Shown: in pieces, positions 45,160 to 55,928 of the stretch
Position numbering within the stretch: position 1 is the first letter of the stretch
Layout of the letters: every line of letters starts with the position of its first letter
From: Beverwykella pulmonaria
Lineage: Eukaryota > Ascomycota > Dothideomycetes > Pleosporales > Melanommataceae
Length of the DNA: 64,000 bases
Direction: 5' to 3'
Assembly (NCBI GenBank): GCA_001599595.1
Contig: BCHH01000008.1
Coordinates: 342,130 to 406,129 of the forward strand
Translations under genes and position numbers: made by a program
The notes under the pieces: model-generated
What the model was told of the DNA's origin: nothing
The model's input: the letters and a program-made list of their open reading frames with translations, nothing else
The model's database searches: none

Positions 45160-45702
45160 TTCTACGGAATCTTCTCAGTCCTTGGTTGTGATGATTGGAT
45201 GTTGTAGGAGGAAGAAAATGGCATACACTCGAGGAAGGCAGGTTCAAGGGACGTCGAGTTCATGTAAAGTGCGCTAACCCCGGATTGGTATGAGTGGGCC
45301 AATCAGCGCGTCGATAAATCTCGAATGTCGTCTGGTCGCGTTTGCATGTTTATCCTTCATCCAGAAACTCTCCACTGACCCAAATCCGTCGCAACGCTGG
45401 TTGATTACATTTGCTTTCGAAGCCGTGGTGAAGGTTCTCATCATAACGTGGGGATCTGCAATGAGTAGCTGTGGCTTGGGCTTGGCACAAGCGCGAAGAT
45501 GTCATTTGCGCAAGCTTCAAGAGACACCACAGTCAGCTCCTTCAACACCCTCTGTGTTGGGCCTACCAGCATGTCTGAAGCTGTCAGATAGCCGTCCGAC
45601 TGCTGCTAACCCCTCCAAATGAGCGAACTCACGCAGACGCCGGCTGCGCGCCGCTTCTTGCGGCCCAGCGTAAGGTCCCTGTCCTAGCTTCAGGATGCGC
45701 AA
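45160..45702. other. Divergent promoter region
   Basis: 543 bp between the small hypothetical protein and the ArAE-type transporter. A spliced upstream exon for the transporter was considered (ATG at about 45617), but the only in-frame intron would be 24 bp, too short. Confidence 0.4.
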
Positions 45703-48700
45703 ATGCTTACAGTAGTTGCACAGCTGCGGTCGGCGACGATGATCATGCCTCGCACTGGAGAGCGAGTCAAGAAAACCTTTACCCTTCGAAGAGCTTCGAC
45801 GGCCTCGAATGGATCCACCGACTTCCTCCTCACACCAGTCGCGTCCGACGTGCGACGCCATCGGCGCCCGGGAAAGATCGAAGCATTCATGGAGCGTTGC
45901 AAGGGCCATGCGAACGATGCATATGCATTTGCCACCTCGAAAACCGGGATAAACATACTCAAGTGCTCTCTGGCATACACGCTAGGGAGTTTGGCCACCT
46001 TTGTACCTCAGATTTCGGGCTTGTTAGGAAGGAATGATGGGAAGCACATGGTAGCTACGATCACAGTATACTTCCATCCAGCACGGTCAGCGGGAAGCAT
46101 GGCAGAAGCTATACTAGTGGCGTTCGCTGCTTTCGTGTATGCAGCCTTCATCTCATTCACCAGCATGGGCGTCTCTGTGTTCTTCGGCAAGCACGATCTC
46201 CTGTATCTCGGCCATGTGATAGTGCTCATTGTGTTTTGCGGTGCTGGGCTTGGACTTGTCGGCTGGACGAAACAAAAGCTAGGGAACCCTCTAGTGAATG
46301 TCGGCTGCTCGCTAGCCTCACTGGCACTTATCACCGTATTGACCAAAGAAGGCGCCGTACAGTCTGCAACCTTCTCGTACATCAAGGTCTGGCAGGTGCT
46401 GAAGATGATCATCATGGGAACAGTATTCTCCTCAGCGGTGGCTTTGCTGATTCGACCTACCTCAGCGCGGAACGAATTCCGAGACACTTTTATCAAGGCT
46501 ACCGATGCCATGGGCGAGATGCTAACCATCATTACCCGGAGTTTTCTGTCAGGGTCCGAGCAAGACATCAAGGATCCGGCGTTTCTGAAAGCCTCCAATC
46601 AAAGCAAATCGACATTCAAAAATCTTGTCAAAAACCTACAAGAAGCCAAGTATGAACACTACATACTCGGCACCGAACAAGAGTACCACATCGAGCACCG
46701 CCTTGTAAAGTGTCTTGAACAATTGGCGCAGAACATAGGCGGCTTGCGGAGCGCAGCTGAAACACAGTTCTCGTTATTGAACCAGTCTGAGGCACCAGAG
46801 AGCAACGGACTAGGAATAGATGTCCCCGGATTGAGCACCTCCTCATCAGCCCACTCTGAACAGGGCTTCTTTTCACCAATTTTGTCACCTAGTCTTAGTC
46901 ACACCGAAAGACGGAGCAGTATACTTGCTTCAATCGATGAGCTTCCTGAAGAATCGGCAGAAGCGTCTGACGAAGAGTCTACGGGCCGCTCTGCCTCCTG
47001 GAGGTTGCCACATGGGATGCAATCTAGTTTAACTGCTGCCGACATGTTCTCGGTCTTCATTGCGCACCTAGGACCACCCATGGTATGATAAAGCTCATTA
47101 TCAAGTACTTTACCTATCTAACTCTTGTAGAAATCCCTCGCATACACACTCCGCGAAGTCCTGGACGAGCTACCCTTCGGACCTGGGCCTGACTATGCCA
47201 TGGCAATCAATGAGCACTTCCGTCATAGTTTAGTGGAAGCTAACGAACTTTTCGCCAATGCCAGACGAGAGGCTCTCACTCTAGTGTACAGCAACAAAAT
47301 ACCACCAAAAACGGGCTCAGTCGAGGTTGCAGCTGATTTCGAAGAGGTTGCAGCGAGCTGTGGCTACTTCAGTTCTTCCCTAGAAGATTTGTCCGAAGAC
47401 ATGGTTACCTTTTTGGATATCTTAGAAGATTTGAAAGAGAATGTAACTTGCTACCCAAGACAAAGGTCATGGAATTGGTTGAAATTTTGGCGAAAGTGGC
47501 GCTGGTCGAAGAACAAGAAGAATGAGGACTCAGGTCAGTTTTTCTGGCATCAACTCACCCGGCCTTCGAAATCAGCTAACGAATAGTAGAGAGTTCCAGC
47601 TTGCTCGATCAATCCGCCGAACAAGGCCTTTCACATGAGATTCATAATCCCATCTACCGAGAGGCCGCTCGCGGTGACCCAGAAAAGTCAGTGAAGGAAC
47701 AACCCTTGTCGTATCGTATTTGGATAGCACTTCGTATTTTTCGAAGGGACGACATCAAGTACGCAACGAAAGTCGGCATCGGTGCGGTGCTCTACGGAAT
47801 GTGGTCTTTCTTCCCACCGACAAGAGACTTCTACGGTCATTGGCGTGGTGAGTGGGGTTTGTTGTCATACATGTTGGTGTGCTCGATGGTATGTATAGCC
47901 TTCCAGCATTGAGAAACTTGATTTTGTTGCTTACCAGAACCTCTAGACGATCGGCGCCTCCAACACTACCGGCTACCAACGTTTCTTCGGTACTTGCCTT
48001 GGCGCCGTTTATGCTATCATTGCATGGATTGTAGCGAACGAAAACCCCTGGATACTCGGCTTCTTCGGGTGGCTCGTGTCCATTCAGTGCTTTTACATCA
48101 TTGTCGGCAAAGGCAAAGGGCCCATGGGTCGATTCATTATGCTTACCTACAACCTCTCCGCCCTTTACGCTTACTCGCTATCTGTGCGGGACGAAGATGG
48201 TGATGATGACGAAGGCGGTATATCGCCCGAAATCTGGGAAATTACACTGCATAGAGTCGTTGCTGTCATGACTGGCTGCATTTGGGGCATTATAGTCACC
48301 CGACTCATCTGGCCTATATCAGCGAGACGCAAAGTGAAAAAAGGCACCGCCCTCCTCTGGCTGAAGATGGGCTTGATCTGGAAACGCGGACCCCTTCAAT
48401 ATCTATTGAAAGATTCCAACCTTCCAACTTCATACATGTCTCTCCATGAGGAGCTCGAGTTGCGTAGATTCCTAGCATACCTCGATACTTTACGCCTCTC
48501 TGCGACCTCGGAGTTTGAGCTTAAAGGCCCATTCCCGGATAAGAACTTCAAGACAGTGTTGGAAGCCACGGGCCGTATGCTGGATAGCTTCCATGCTATG
48601 AATGTGGTGATGTTGAAGGACTTGAAGGCGAGCGAAGGCGAGAAGCAGATCTTGAAGTATACGAAGAAAGAGTGGAGGGAATTGAGCTGGCGTATCAGTC

Positions 48701-49080
48701 ATTTATTCTCTGGTATGTTTCCTTCTTTGAAGTGATATGGACATTGCAATCTAATGAGAGTAGTTATGGCGTCCTCTATGAAGTTAACATATCCGCTCAA
48801 CGACGTGTTACCCAATATAGAACATACAAGGGATCGACTACTGGCGAAGGTTTTTGAATTTCGAAGGACAGGGTTGGGGAAGATTATTGCTACTCCGGAG
48901 GACTATGAGTTGCTATATGCTTATGGTGAGTCGTCCCTGCTTTTTTGTGTAGTACGCTTTAGACTGACTGGTGTTTCAGCTCTGGTGACCAAACAGCTAG
49001 CCGCCGATCTTGGTATCATAGGGCAGGAAATTGAAAAACTGTATGGTGTGTTGAGTGAGGATGACCTAAAATTACAGTAA
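45703..49080 (+). CDS. ArAE_2 / Bre4-like multi-pass membrane transporter
   Basis: Six exons: 45703-47082, 47131-47533, 47587-47888, 47947-48712, 48764-48925 and 48980-49080; about 1037 residues. Two membrane bundles of about six helices each flank a cytosolic region: the first at roughly 95-265 (CSLAYTLGSLATFVPQISG, VIVLIVFCGAGLGLVGW), the second at about 640-790 (KYATKVGIGAVLYGMWSFFP, FGTCLGAVYAIIAWIV, MTGCIWGIIVTRLIWPIS). This is the layout of fungal 'ER transporter 6TM N-terminal' plus DUF2421 proteins related to the aromatic-acid-exporter/FUSC superfamily and yeast Bre4. Substrate unknown; export of aromatic acids is the family hypothesis. The intron before 48764 has tandem acceptors three bases apart. 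The start could also be the ATG at 45739 or 45745. Confidence 0.88.
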
Positions 49081-49554
49081 CGGAGAGGGTGTAACGCTGC
49101 ACAAAATCTAATAATATTAATCTTGGTTGAGAACGACGCGACTCTGTACGAAATTTGTGCCTCTTATTTTCACCCTAAGGAATAGATTTAGGAATCAAGA
49201 CAGTTTCTTTGTTGGATACAGTAGATCTGAGAACGGCTGTTGGTTAGATTTTCCTCGAGCTGGATTTGCTTGGCTTTCCGATGATGTGTGCTTCGGGATG
49301 GTAAAGTATTTGACGAAACCAAAGGTTGTCTTGCAGTTCCCATATCTTGCGGTAAGTTTCTCATAATCGGCGATGGCTATGGATGCCTTGCAAAGAATGC
49401 TTTAGGTGATGATGTTGAATTTGGCTGAGTGAGAACTCAAAACGGCAAGGTGAGTCTTGGCGATATGATAAGCGAAGCCCACTTCACACCAAATTTGAAG
49501 AGCCGAGTAACTTCTCATCAACAACCCAACGACGACGGCCGACACCCATCGAAA
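49081..49554. other. Intergenic region upstream of eL19
   Basis: 474 bp with the transporter 3' end and the ribosomal-protein promoter. No coding frame; nothing distinctive recognised. Confidence 0.35.
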
Positions 49555-50496
49555 ATGTAAGGACAGCAACTCTACATATTATCTTTCCTCGCCAGCACGG
49601 CCATTTCGCACCTCCAGTCCCCCTCTCTCGCCTCGCTGGGTTGTCCTCCGGCACCCTGAGCGTGGCAAGACCCCTCTTCGCACAAACCCTTCCTACGACA
49701 CCCAGCACTCCAATTGCAGCCCATAAATGCTGACGCTCCATATCCAACAGGGTCAACCTCCGCACGCAGAAGCGCCTCGCGGCGTCCGTAGTCGGCTGCG
49801 GAAAGCGCAAGATCTGGCTCGACCCCAACGAAGTCAACGAGATTTCCAATGCCAACTCCCGCCAGACCATCCGCAAGCTCGTTGCCGATGGCCTCATTAT
49901 TCGCAAACCCGTCACAATGCACTCGCGTGCCCGTGCCCGAGCCCTTACTGCCGCCAGGCGCATTGGTAGACACCGTGGGTTCGGTAAGAGGAAGGGTACC
50001 AAGGATGCTCGTATGCCAAGGTATGCAATCACGATGTTCTCGTTGTGTTTGAGCGAGCGGGGTGGGATATTTTGGAGTGATACAATTATGCGATAAAGAG
50101 TGGTGTGCTGACATGAGTGTATACAGCCAAGTCCTCTGGATGCGCCGCCTCCGAGTCCTCCGCCGTCTCCTCGTCAAGTACCGTGCCGCCGGCAAGATCG
50201 ACAAGCACCTGTACCACGAGCTCTACCATCTATCCAAGGGTAACACCTTCAAGCACAAGCGTGCACTCGTCGAGCACGTACGTTCACCATGACATCATGA
50301 ATTGCTCTGGTGAACCCCGCCCACTGACACACCCCAGATCCACAAGGCCAAGGCCGAGAAGGCACGCGAGAGGCACCTGAAGGAGGAGATGGACGCCAAG
50401 CGTCTGAAGACCAAGGCGGCGCGGGAGCGGAAGGAGGAGCGGAAACAGGCGAAGAGGGCCCAGCTCGAGGGCGGCGACGAGACGGCAGAGGAGTAG
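49555..50496 (+). CDS. RPL19: 60S ribosomal protein L19 (eL19)
   Basis: Four exons: 49555-49556, 49751-50020, 50127-50277 and 50338-50496; 193 residues. It is a structural protein of the large ribosomal subunit. The sequence reads (M)[70 protein letters not shown] and the long basic C-terminal helix [16 protein letters not shown]. Exon 1 contributes only AT of the start codon; the 194-bp first intron (donor GTAAGG at 49557, acceptor AACAG ending at 49750) supplies the junction AT|G. The other introns are 106 and 60 bp. Multiple introns near the 5' end are common in fungal ribosomal-protein genes. Length agrees with eukaryotic eL19 (about 190-196). Confidence 0.97.
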
Positions 50497-51037
50497 ACTA
50501 CAATGGGCGACATGACAATTACAAACTGGCGTGGGCTTTCTTAAAGGTCAAGGAGGCGCTGTTCTCCTTTCTTCTTGGGCATATGCGGTTTTATGTACGT
50601 CTGGGTCTTTGCAAAAGAGCCTCCTTTCCATGCATACTCAACCTGCCAAGGCTGCCCTTTTCAATCTGAGAGATCCTATGAATGTCCATAAAAGAGGTTT
50701 AATGGGAAATGCATTGTAGCACATCAGGACATGGGTTGACATTGGGTTGTGATGTATTACTTCGATTCGGCATGTGCTTCCAAAATGGTGTTCCTAGAAG
50801 TCTATATGCTTGTGCTCTTGTTCCTGCTTCCTCGCTATGAATTGGTAATGGGCCATTTACACCTACGCAACTTATAGTCACTCTATGAACTAAAACAAGA
50901 ACAAAATTCGATCCCGAGAAGTCAGTAAAGCAGTTTCCGCAAGATACTCCCCCATTTTGGGTATCGCATCATTTCCTTAAACGCCTTTACCTAGCCCGTT
51001 TCCCCATTCATGGTCGATACGCGAAAGAGAGAACCGT
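50497..51037. other. Convergent 3' region, eL19 / SPT3
   Basis: 541 bp between two stop codons on opposite strands; AT-rich in parts. No feature recognised. Confidence 0.4.
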
Positions 51038-52626
51038 TCAGATCTATAACATATTAGCACACATGCCCTAAATTTACTCCATAGGAAAAACATACCAGCT
51101 TCAAGGCCGCGCGATGCACATTCCGCGTAAAGTTCAGCATCGCTCGACTCTTATTCCCGCCCCTCTGCAGCCTCCGATACGCCTCCTGCACATGTGCCGG
51201 CTGCACAGGTTCGCGTGCCTCTTCGGGCGGATCAAAGAGGCCCCTCTCCCTCTTCCGCTTCAGACGATTCTGGTCCCCGCCCGTAGTTTTCTTGTACAAA
51301 TCCTCTGCGCCTTTCACCTTCAGCGCTTCCTCGGTGAGTGTCTGCACAATTTCAAACGTCAGGAAGCCGAGGATATCGATGATGTCATCGCTAGGCTTGG
51401 AGTCTGTGATGAGGCCGAAGCCCGCCCACTCTTTGAACCGCTTTCCCTTCCGGTAGGTGAAAGAGGCCTGGCGGCAGTCGGACCAGTGGACGTATTCTTC
51501 ACGCGTCATATTCTTGGTGCGCTCATCTGCATTCTTCAACCGCTGCAGCGTCGCGAAATTCATTTCCTCCTCCTCTTCATCCTCGACATCATCCATCTGC
51601 GGCGGATTCTCGTTGAAGAAAGAATGCACTTCCCACACCAGCTCGACTTTTGCGCGTTTTGCTTTCTTTCCTGCTTCCGGGCCGGGCCCAGCGCCGGAGC
51701 CGACGACGCCGGCGGCTAGGTCAGCGTCGCCTTGCCCGACGTCGGCCCCCGCGTCCCCGCCTTTGTCGTCGGAGTCTTTCACGGATCGACGTACGTCCTT
51801 CCATTGGAGGAAGTGCCGTAGGCGAGAGATTTTGGCTCGGTCGTGGCGGATTAGCATCATCAGGTCGTCGGTCGAGATTGAGCGGGACCCGCGTCGAGTT
51901 GCAAGGACGGAGCACTCGCGGAGCATGTGCTGGACTTGGTCCTGGACGATGGACTCGATGAGCGTGGTGGTTTCAGCGCTAGGTTCGCCCGTTTCGCCGC
52001 TGACGAACATCATCTGGATCAAGTCTGTTAGGCTGTAGCCGTGCATGTTGAGGATGCGGGATTCGAGGGGGAATATGGGCTGCTGGGACGACATGGCGAT
52101 GGCGTTGCGGGTGTAACGCGATGATGTATTGAGAGGAGAAGGATAGAGGTGTAGAATAAGAGAGGATAAAGAAGCTTCAATCTGGGAGCTTGGACAAAGT
52201 TGAAATAGAAGGGTAGAACGGCTTATATAAGGGAAGAGGTGAGAGTGAAAGACGAGGTGAAGGAGGGGGGAGGGTGAAGGAGGGGGGAGGGTGAAAGTAG
52301 CAGGGGACAGCTCACGCACATGCGTGCAGGGCTCAAATTTGGTGGAGTACAGAAACATGGTGAAGTGTAAACGTTAGAATGGAAAGCGACAGCTCTCATC
52401 TCAATCGAGCCCATGCGCCAACCATCTGAACAGGCCAGGAACGCAAAGACCGGACCGCTGAACACGAAAACCAATTACATAAAGAAAATGACAGGTATCT
52501 CTTTTTGGCCCTGGAGACTGAGGAAAGTCCATCCGCAAGCACACATGCGAGAAGAAAGAAGAGGCGCGGGCAGCTCACCTGCTGGATCTCCGTCCGATAC
52601 TTCGCCATCTTGTCCTTGTCCGACAT
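51038..52626 (-). CDS. SPT3: SAGA complex subunit Spt3
   Basis: Main form: three exons, 52626-52579 ([16 protein letters not shown]), 52013-51096 and 51043-51038; introns of 565 and 52 bp; 323 residues. Spt3 is the SAGA subunit that helps load TBP at stress-responsive, TATA-containing promoters. The N-terminal histone-fold half begins [20 protein letters not shown] and includes [20 protein letters not shown] and [13 protein letters not shown]. An acidic linker follows (about 120-180), then the second histone fold ([32 protein letters not shown]) and a basic C-terminus. The last exon adds Ile and the stop. The upstream exon matches how ascomycete Spt3 usually begins. A second start inside intron 1 (52094, [11 protein letters not shown]) reads in frame into exon 2 and would give 334 residues. 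Confidence 0.94.
52223..52229 (-). promoter_or_regulatory. TATA box inside SPT3 intron 1
   Basis: TATATAA on the minus strand, 129 bp before the in-frame ATG at 52094. Pyrimidine-rich, leader-like sequence runs between them. It is 30 bp downstream, in the direction of transcription, of a perfect C-rich tandem repeat. Confidence 0.55.
52259..52292 (-). repeat. Perfect 17-bp tandem duplication, C-rich on the SPT3 strand
   Basis: Two identical copies of GAAGGAGGGGGGAGGGT (plus strand) abut at 52275/52276. Each contains AGGGG, the core of stress-response elements bound by Msn2/4-type zinc fingers. It lies in SPT3 intron 1 just upstream of a TATA box, so an upstream activating element is a reasonable reading. 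Confidence 0.65.
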
Positions 52627-52927
52627 GGCGTCCTACTCGTACAACAGGCTCGAATGCAAAACGATCGCGTGGGGTTAAAGCATACAGTGGATAAATAGGC
52701 GGATGGGGAAGAAGATGGTGGTTGAGATATGGTGGAGAGGTGTTGAAGTGCGTAGTTTGCGGCTCCATTAGCGCGGCTAGGCCCTGAATCTTGGCCTCGG
52801 GGGTTGCTAGCGCTCAGCCCTACGAGAAGAACCCCGCTAATAATTTCTATGCGAGTTTGACCCCACGACAGTTCACAGAACTGAACATTCACACCCCGCC
52901 CAAACGCAAACACACAACACAGTCGCC
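52627..52927. other. Divergent promoter region, SPT3 / DPH5
   Basis: 301 bp between the main SPT3 start and the DPH5 start; any promoter elements must be shared or tightly packed. No TATA box seen. Confidence 0.45.
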
Positions 52928-53920
52928 ATGTTGTACCTCGTAGGCCTCGGTCTTGCAGACGAAAAGGACATCACGGTCAAGGGCCTGGAGATCGTGAAGA
53001 AGGCCGACCGTGTCTATCTGGAAGCGTACACGGCTGTTCTGCTTGTTGAGAAAGAGGTGTTGGTGAGACCATCGTCTTCCAGCATTGAAGACAGGGGTTG
53101 GAGTGCTAACTGATGTCGCTGCGACAGTAGGAAACCTTCTATGGCCGACCCGTCATCATCGCCGACCGCGAGATGGTCGAATCTTCCAGCGACGACATCC
53201 TGAAAGACGCGGACAAAGTAGACGTCGCCTTCCTCGTTGTTGGGGATCCTTTTGGGTACGCACATCCATCCTCACGCCCCACCCATAATAGACAATGGCC
53301 AACGTTTGAATTTTCGTAGCGCGACAACCCACAGCGACCTCGTCCTCCGCGCCCGCGAACTCTCCATCCCCACGCGCTCCATCCCCAACGCCAGCATCCT
53401 GACCTCGATTGGCACCACCGGCCTCCAGCTCTACAATTTTGGGCAAACCGTCTCCATGGTCTTCTTCCTGGATAACTGGAAGCCCGCCTCCTTCTACGAC
53501 CGTATCAAAGAAAATGTATCCATCGGTCTGCACACCCTCGTTCTGCTGGACATCAAGGTCAAGGAGCAGAGTCTGGAGAATATGGCAAGGGGAAGGAAAA
53601 TATACGAGCCCCCGAGGTATATGACGGTTGCGCAGTGTGCGCAGCAGATGCTGGAGATTGAGGAAGAGGTGAAGAAGGAGAGCGTTTATACAAGGGAGAG
53701 CTTGGCGGTCGGGGTTGCGAGGGTGGGGGCTGAGGATGAAAAGATCGTAGCGGGCACGCTGGGCCAGCTGTGTGAGACGGATTTGGGGAAGCCGCTGCAT
53801 AGTTTGGTGTTGCTGGGGAGAAGGACGCATGATCTCGAGCGGGAGTTTCTGGAGGCATTCGCGGTCGATAAAGAGGCGTTCAATGCGGTGTGGAAGAAAG
53901 ACTATGAGGGGAAGAACTGA
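52928..53920 (+). CDS. DPH5: Diphthine methyl ester synthase
   Basis: Three exons: 52928-53062, 53131-53255 and 53320-53920; introns of 68 and 64 bp; 286 residues, the usual length. Dph5 uses S-adenosylmethionine to methylate the modified histidine of elongation factor 2 on the way to diphthamide (EC 2.1.1.314), in the cytosol. It begins [20 protein letters not shown], the SAM-binding signature of the tetrapyrrole-methylase-like fold. [18 protein letters not shown] spans the second junction, and [36 protein letters not shown] and [14 protein letters not shown] follow. In intron 1 the TAG acceptor must be used because CAG three bases earlier would leave an in-frame stop. Divergent from SPT3. 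Confidence 0.97.
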
Positions 53921-55928
53921 GTTGGAGTTGGTGTGGACATATTGAGCTCCTGGTAGCTCACGTAGTCCAATTTCTGCTCTAGACGCTTTTGGCGGAAATA
54001 AAGACCTCACTCTCCTGCTTGTTTCTCGGCAATGCTCAAAAGAAAGTGGCTACATAGCATTTCGAATGCTCAGCATCATCCCCGCCATCCACCAATGCTC
54101 CCTCTCATTGACAGTGTCGGTATTTATTCATCACCATCTCACCTTACTATGTCATCCGTAGAAGCCGAACCATATGCCCTGCAGGTCCCCATTTCCACAC
54201 TCCATCACCTGGCCCAATTCCCACCCTCTACAACCTTACTTAAGCTTCCCTCACCTCCAGAGCCATATAAAACCCCCCAATCTCCTCGCCTCCTCTTCGT
54301 TCTTCTCACTAGCAAAATATATTTCTACTAAGAATAATTAAAAATGGCGAAGCGTGTGACGAAAAGCCCAAACTAAAAGCTAGATCATCCCCATTAATGA
54401 GCGTCGAGCGTCTCAAGATCAAATGACCCAGAAACCCCTGCTTTGGCATGTCTCGGAAAATAAAAAGTTGCATGGAGACAGATACAAGTCTAGAGTCTGC
54501 GACCTAAAAGCATCATTAATGGGTCTTCCTTATCATAGGAGTGCTGCTATGAAAGTTGAATTTTGCTTCAAAATAATAGGTTCAAACACTTTACAAAACC
54601 ATTCTCCTGCTGCAAGGCTAGAAAACATACAGCCTAGATCACTTTGAAATGCCTGCTGTGCGACAAGCCAGTTTATATTACTCAAATGAGATGATCATTA
54701 CGGATATGAGTGGAGAAGCGCTTCAAGCACATCACTTAAACAGTTTCAGCGCTTCTGAGCTTTAGATTCCGTGACAAAGGTCTATTCTTTAAAATGCGAC
54801 GGCCATCCCATAAGACAGTGTTTGGATCCTCACGTTCGAAAGGCCTAGCAAATTTCGCGAAAGGACCTCCCGAGACCCGATTCATTTCTAGCTATTAGCT
54901 CGGTATAATGACGGATCACACCATGCGTAGGTACAGTCTTTATGTCGCAAAACATACAAAGGTTGGGAATCAAACAGTACATGATCGGCATTTGTAGAAC
55001 ACGGTAATTGAATAGTTCTACCTATTCTAAATATAAAAACCATAATCCTGGATTGAAAGACCAGCGGGGATGAAGTCATGCCTTGTTGTTTCGAGATCTG
55101 AAGACTCTCTAGCTCTTCGAAAATCAGAAGAGCTGAGACAAATGTACTGTTATTGCGTCTCTGGCCTCTAGAATAACTAGAAACCTTGGTTTACAAAAGA
55201 GAAACCTGCAGTTACCTCAGTGAATCGAAAGGCAAATCTAGTATGGAAATGGCTCGTTGCTGGACCCAGGTCGAACATTTACACTTAGTGATTCGGTGCT
55301 GGACTCCCCTGGCTATATCAAGTACGCTTGGTGTTTTGGTACTGAGATCCTCTCGACTTGAAAGAGGACGATGGTGAACGTATGGAGCGTGAGAAAAAGA
55401 GATTTCAATAGAACGGATCGAAAAGTACATACGATGCTATTAATGGACTGAGAGAATTACTACCAAAAGGAGTCAAGTAGGAGACAACCTCCCAGGTCAA
55501 GGCAAAATTGTGGAGGATTTGATTGAAATAGAAGGTTCGATTACGTTTAACGTTGAACCTCCGAATTTAGGCACTATACTAGTTTCTGAGTATTTCTTTC
55601 CTTCTCTCGGGTATCTAGTCATTCATATCTCCTTATATCCTAAAGTAGTGGGATCTATATGCAGTGACCATGTCTTCAGCCAGAGCCATAATCGCGGCAT
55701 CTAGGTCTTTATCGCGCTAACAACAAAATCTGATCGACAAAAGATTATGCCCAAGCATCCCGATGGATTTCTGCATAGCTCTGACGCCCAAAAAAGGACA
55801 ACCCATCGAAAAATGCTACCACGGACGACGCAGTGAATGTGGAGTCCCGACGGTAGATACCAAGGTCCACGACAGGCTATCTAGTGGCGAGCATCATATG
55901 CTCGTGGAGATAGTGATAAGAATTCCGT
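53921..55928. other. AT-rich intergenic region
   Basis: 2.0 kb between the convergent DPH5 and secreted-protein genes. From about 54.3 to 55.7 kb it is AT-rich and stop-rich in all frames, resembling RIP-degraded repeat, but no second copy was found in the window. A small inverted repeat AGCTCTTC/GAAGAGCT lies at about 55110-55133. Confidence 0.45.

Noticed and set aside
45617..45702. Possible upstream exon of the ArAE transporter (MSELTQTPAARRF...)
   Set aside because: The only in-frame splice would need a 24-bp intron, and the ordinary acceptor gives an immediate stop.
49192..49240. Further copy of the dispersed repeat (GGATACAGTAGATCTGAGAACG)
   Set aside because: Similarity is limited to about 14 bp blocks in different order, within chance for AT-rich DNA.
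55110..55133. AGCTCTTC/GAAGAGCT inverted repeat as a transposon end
   Set aside because: Arms are only 8 bp, with no partner, no target duplication and no coding remnant nearby.
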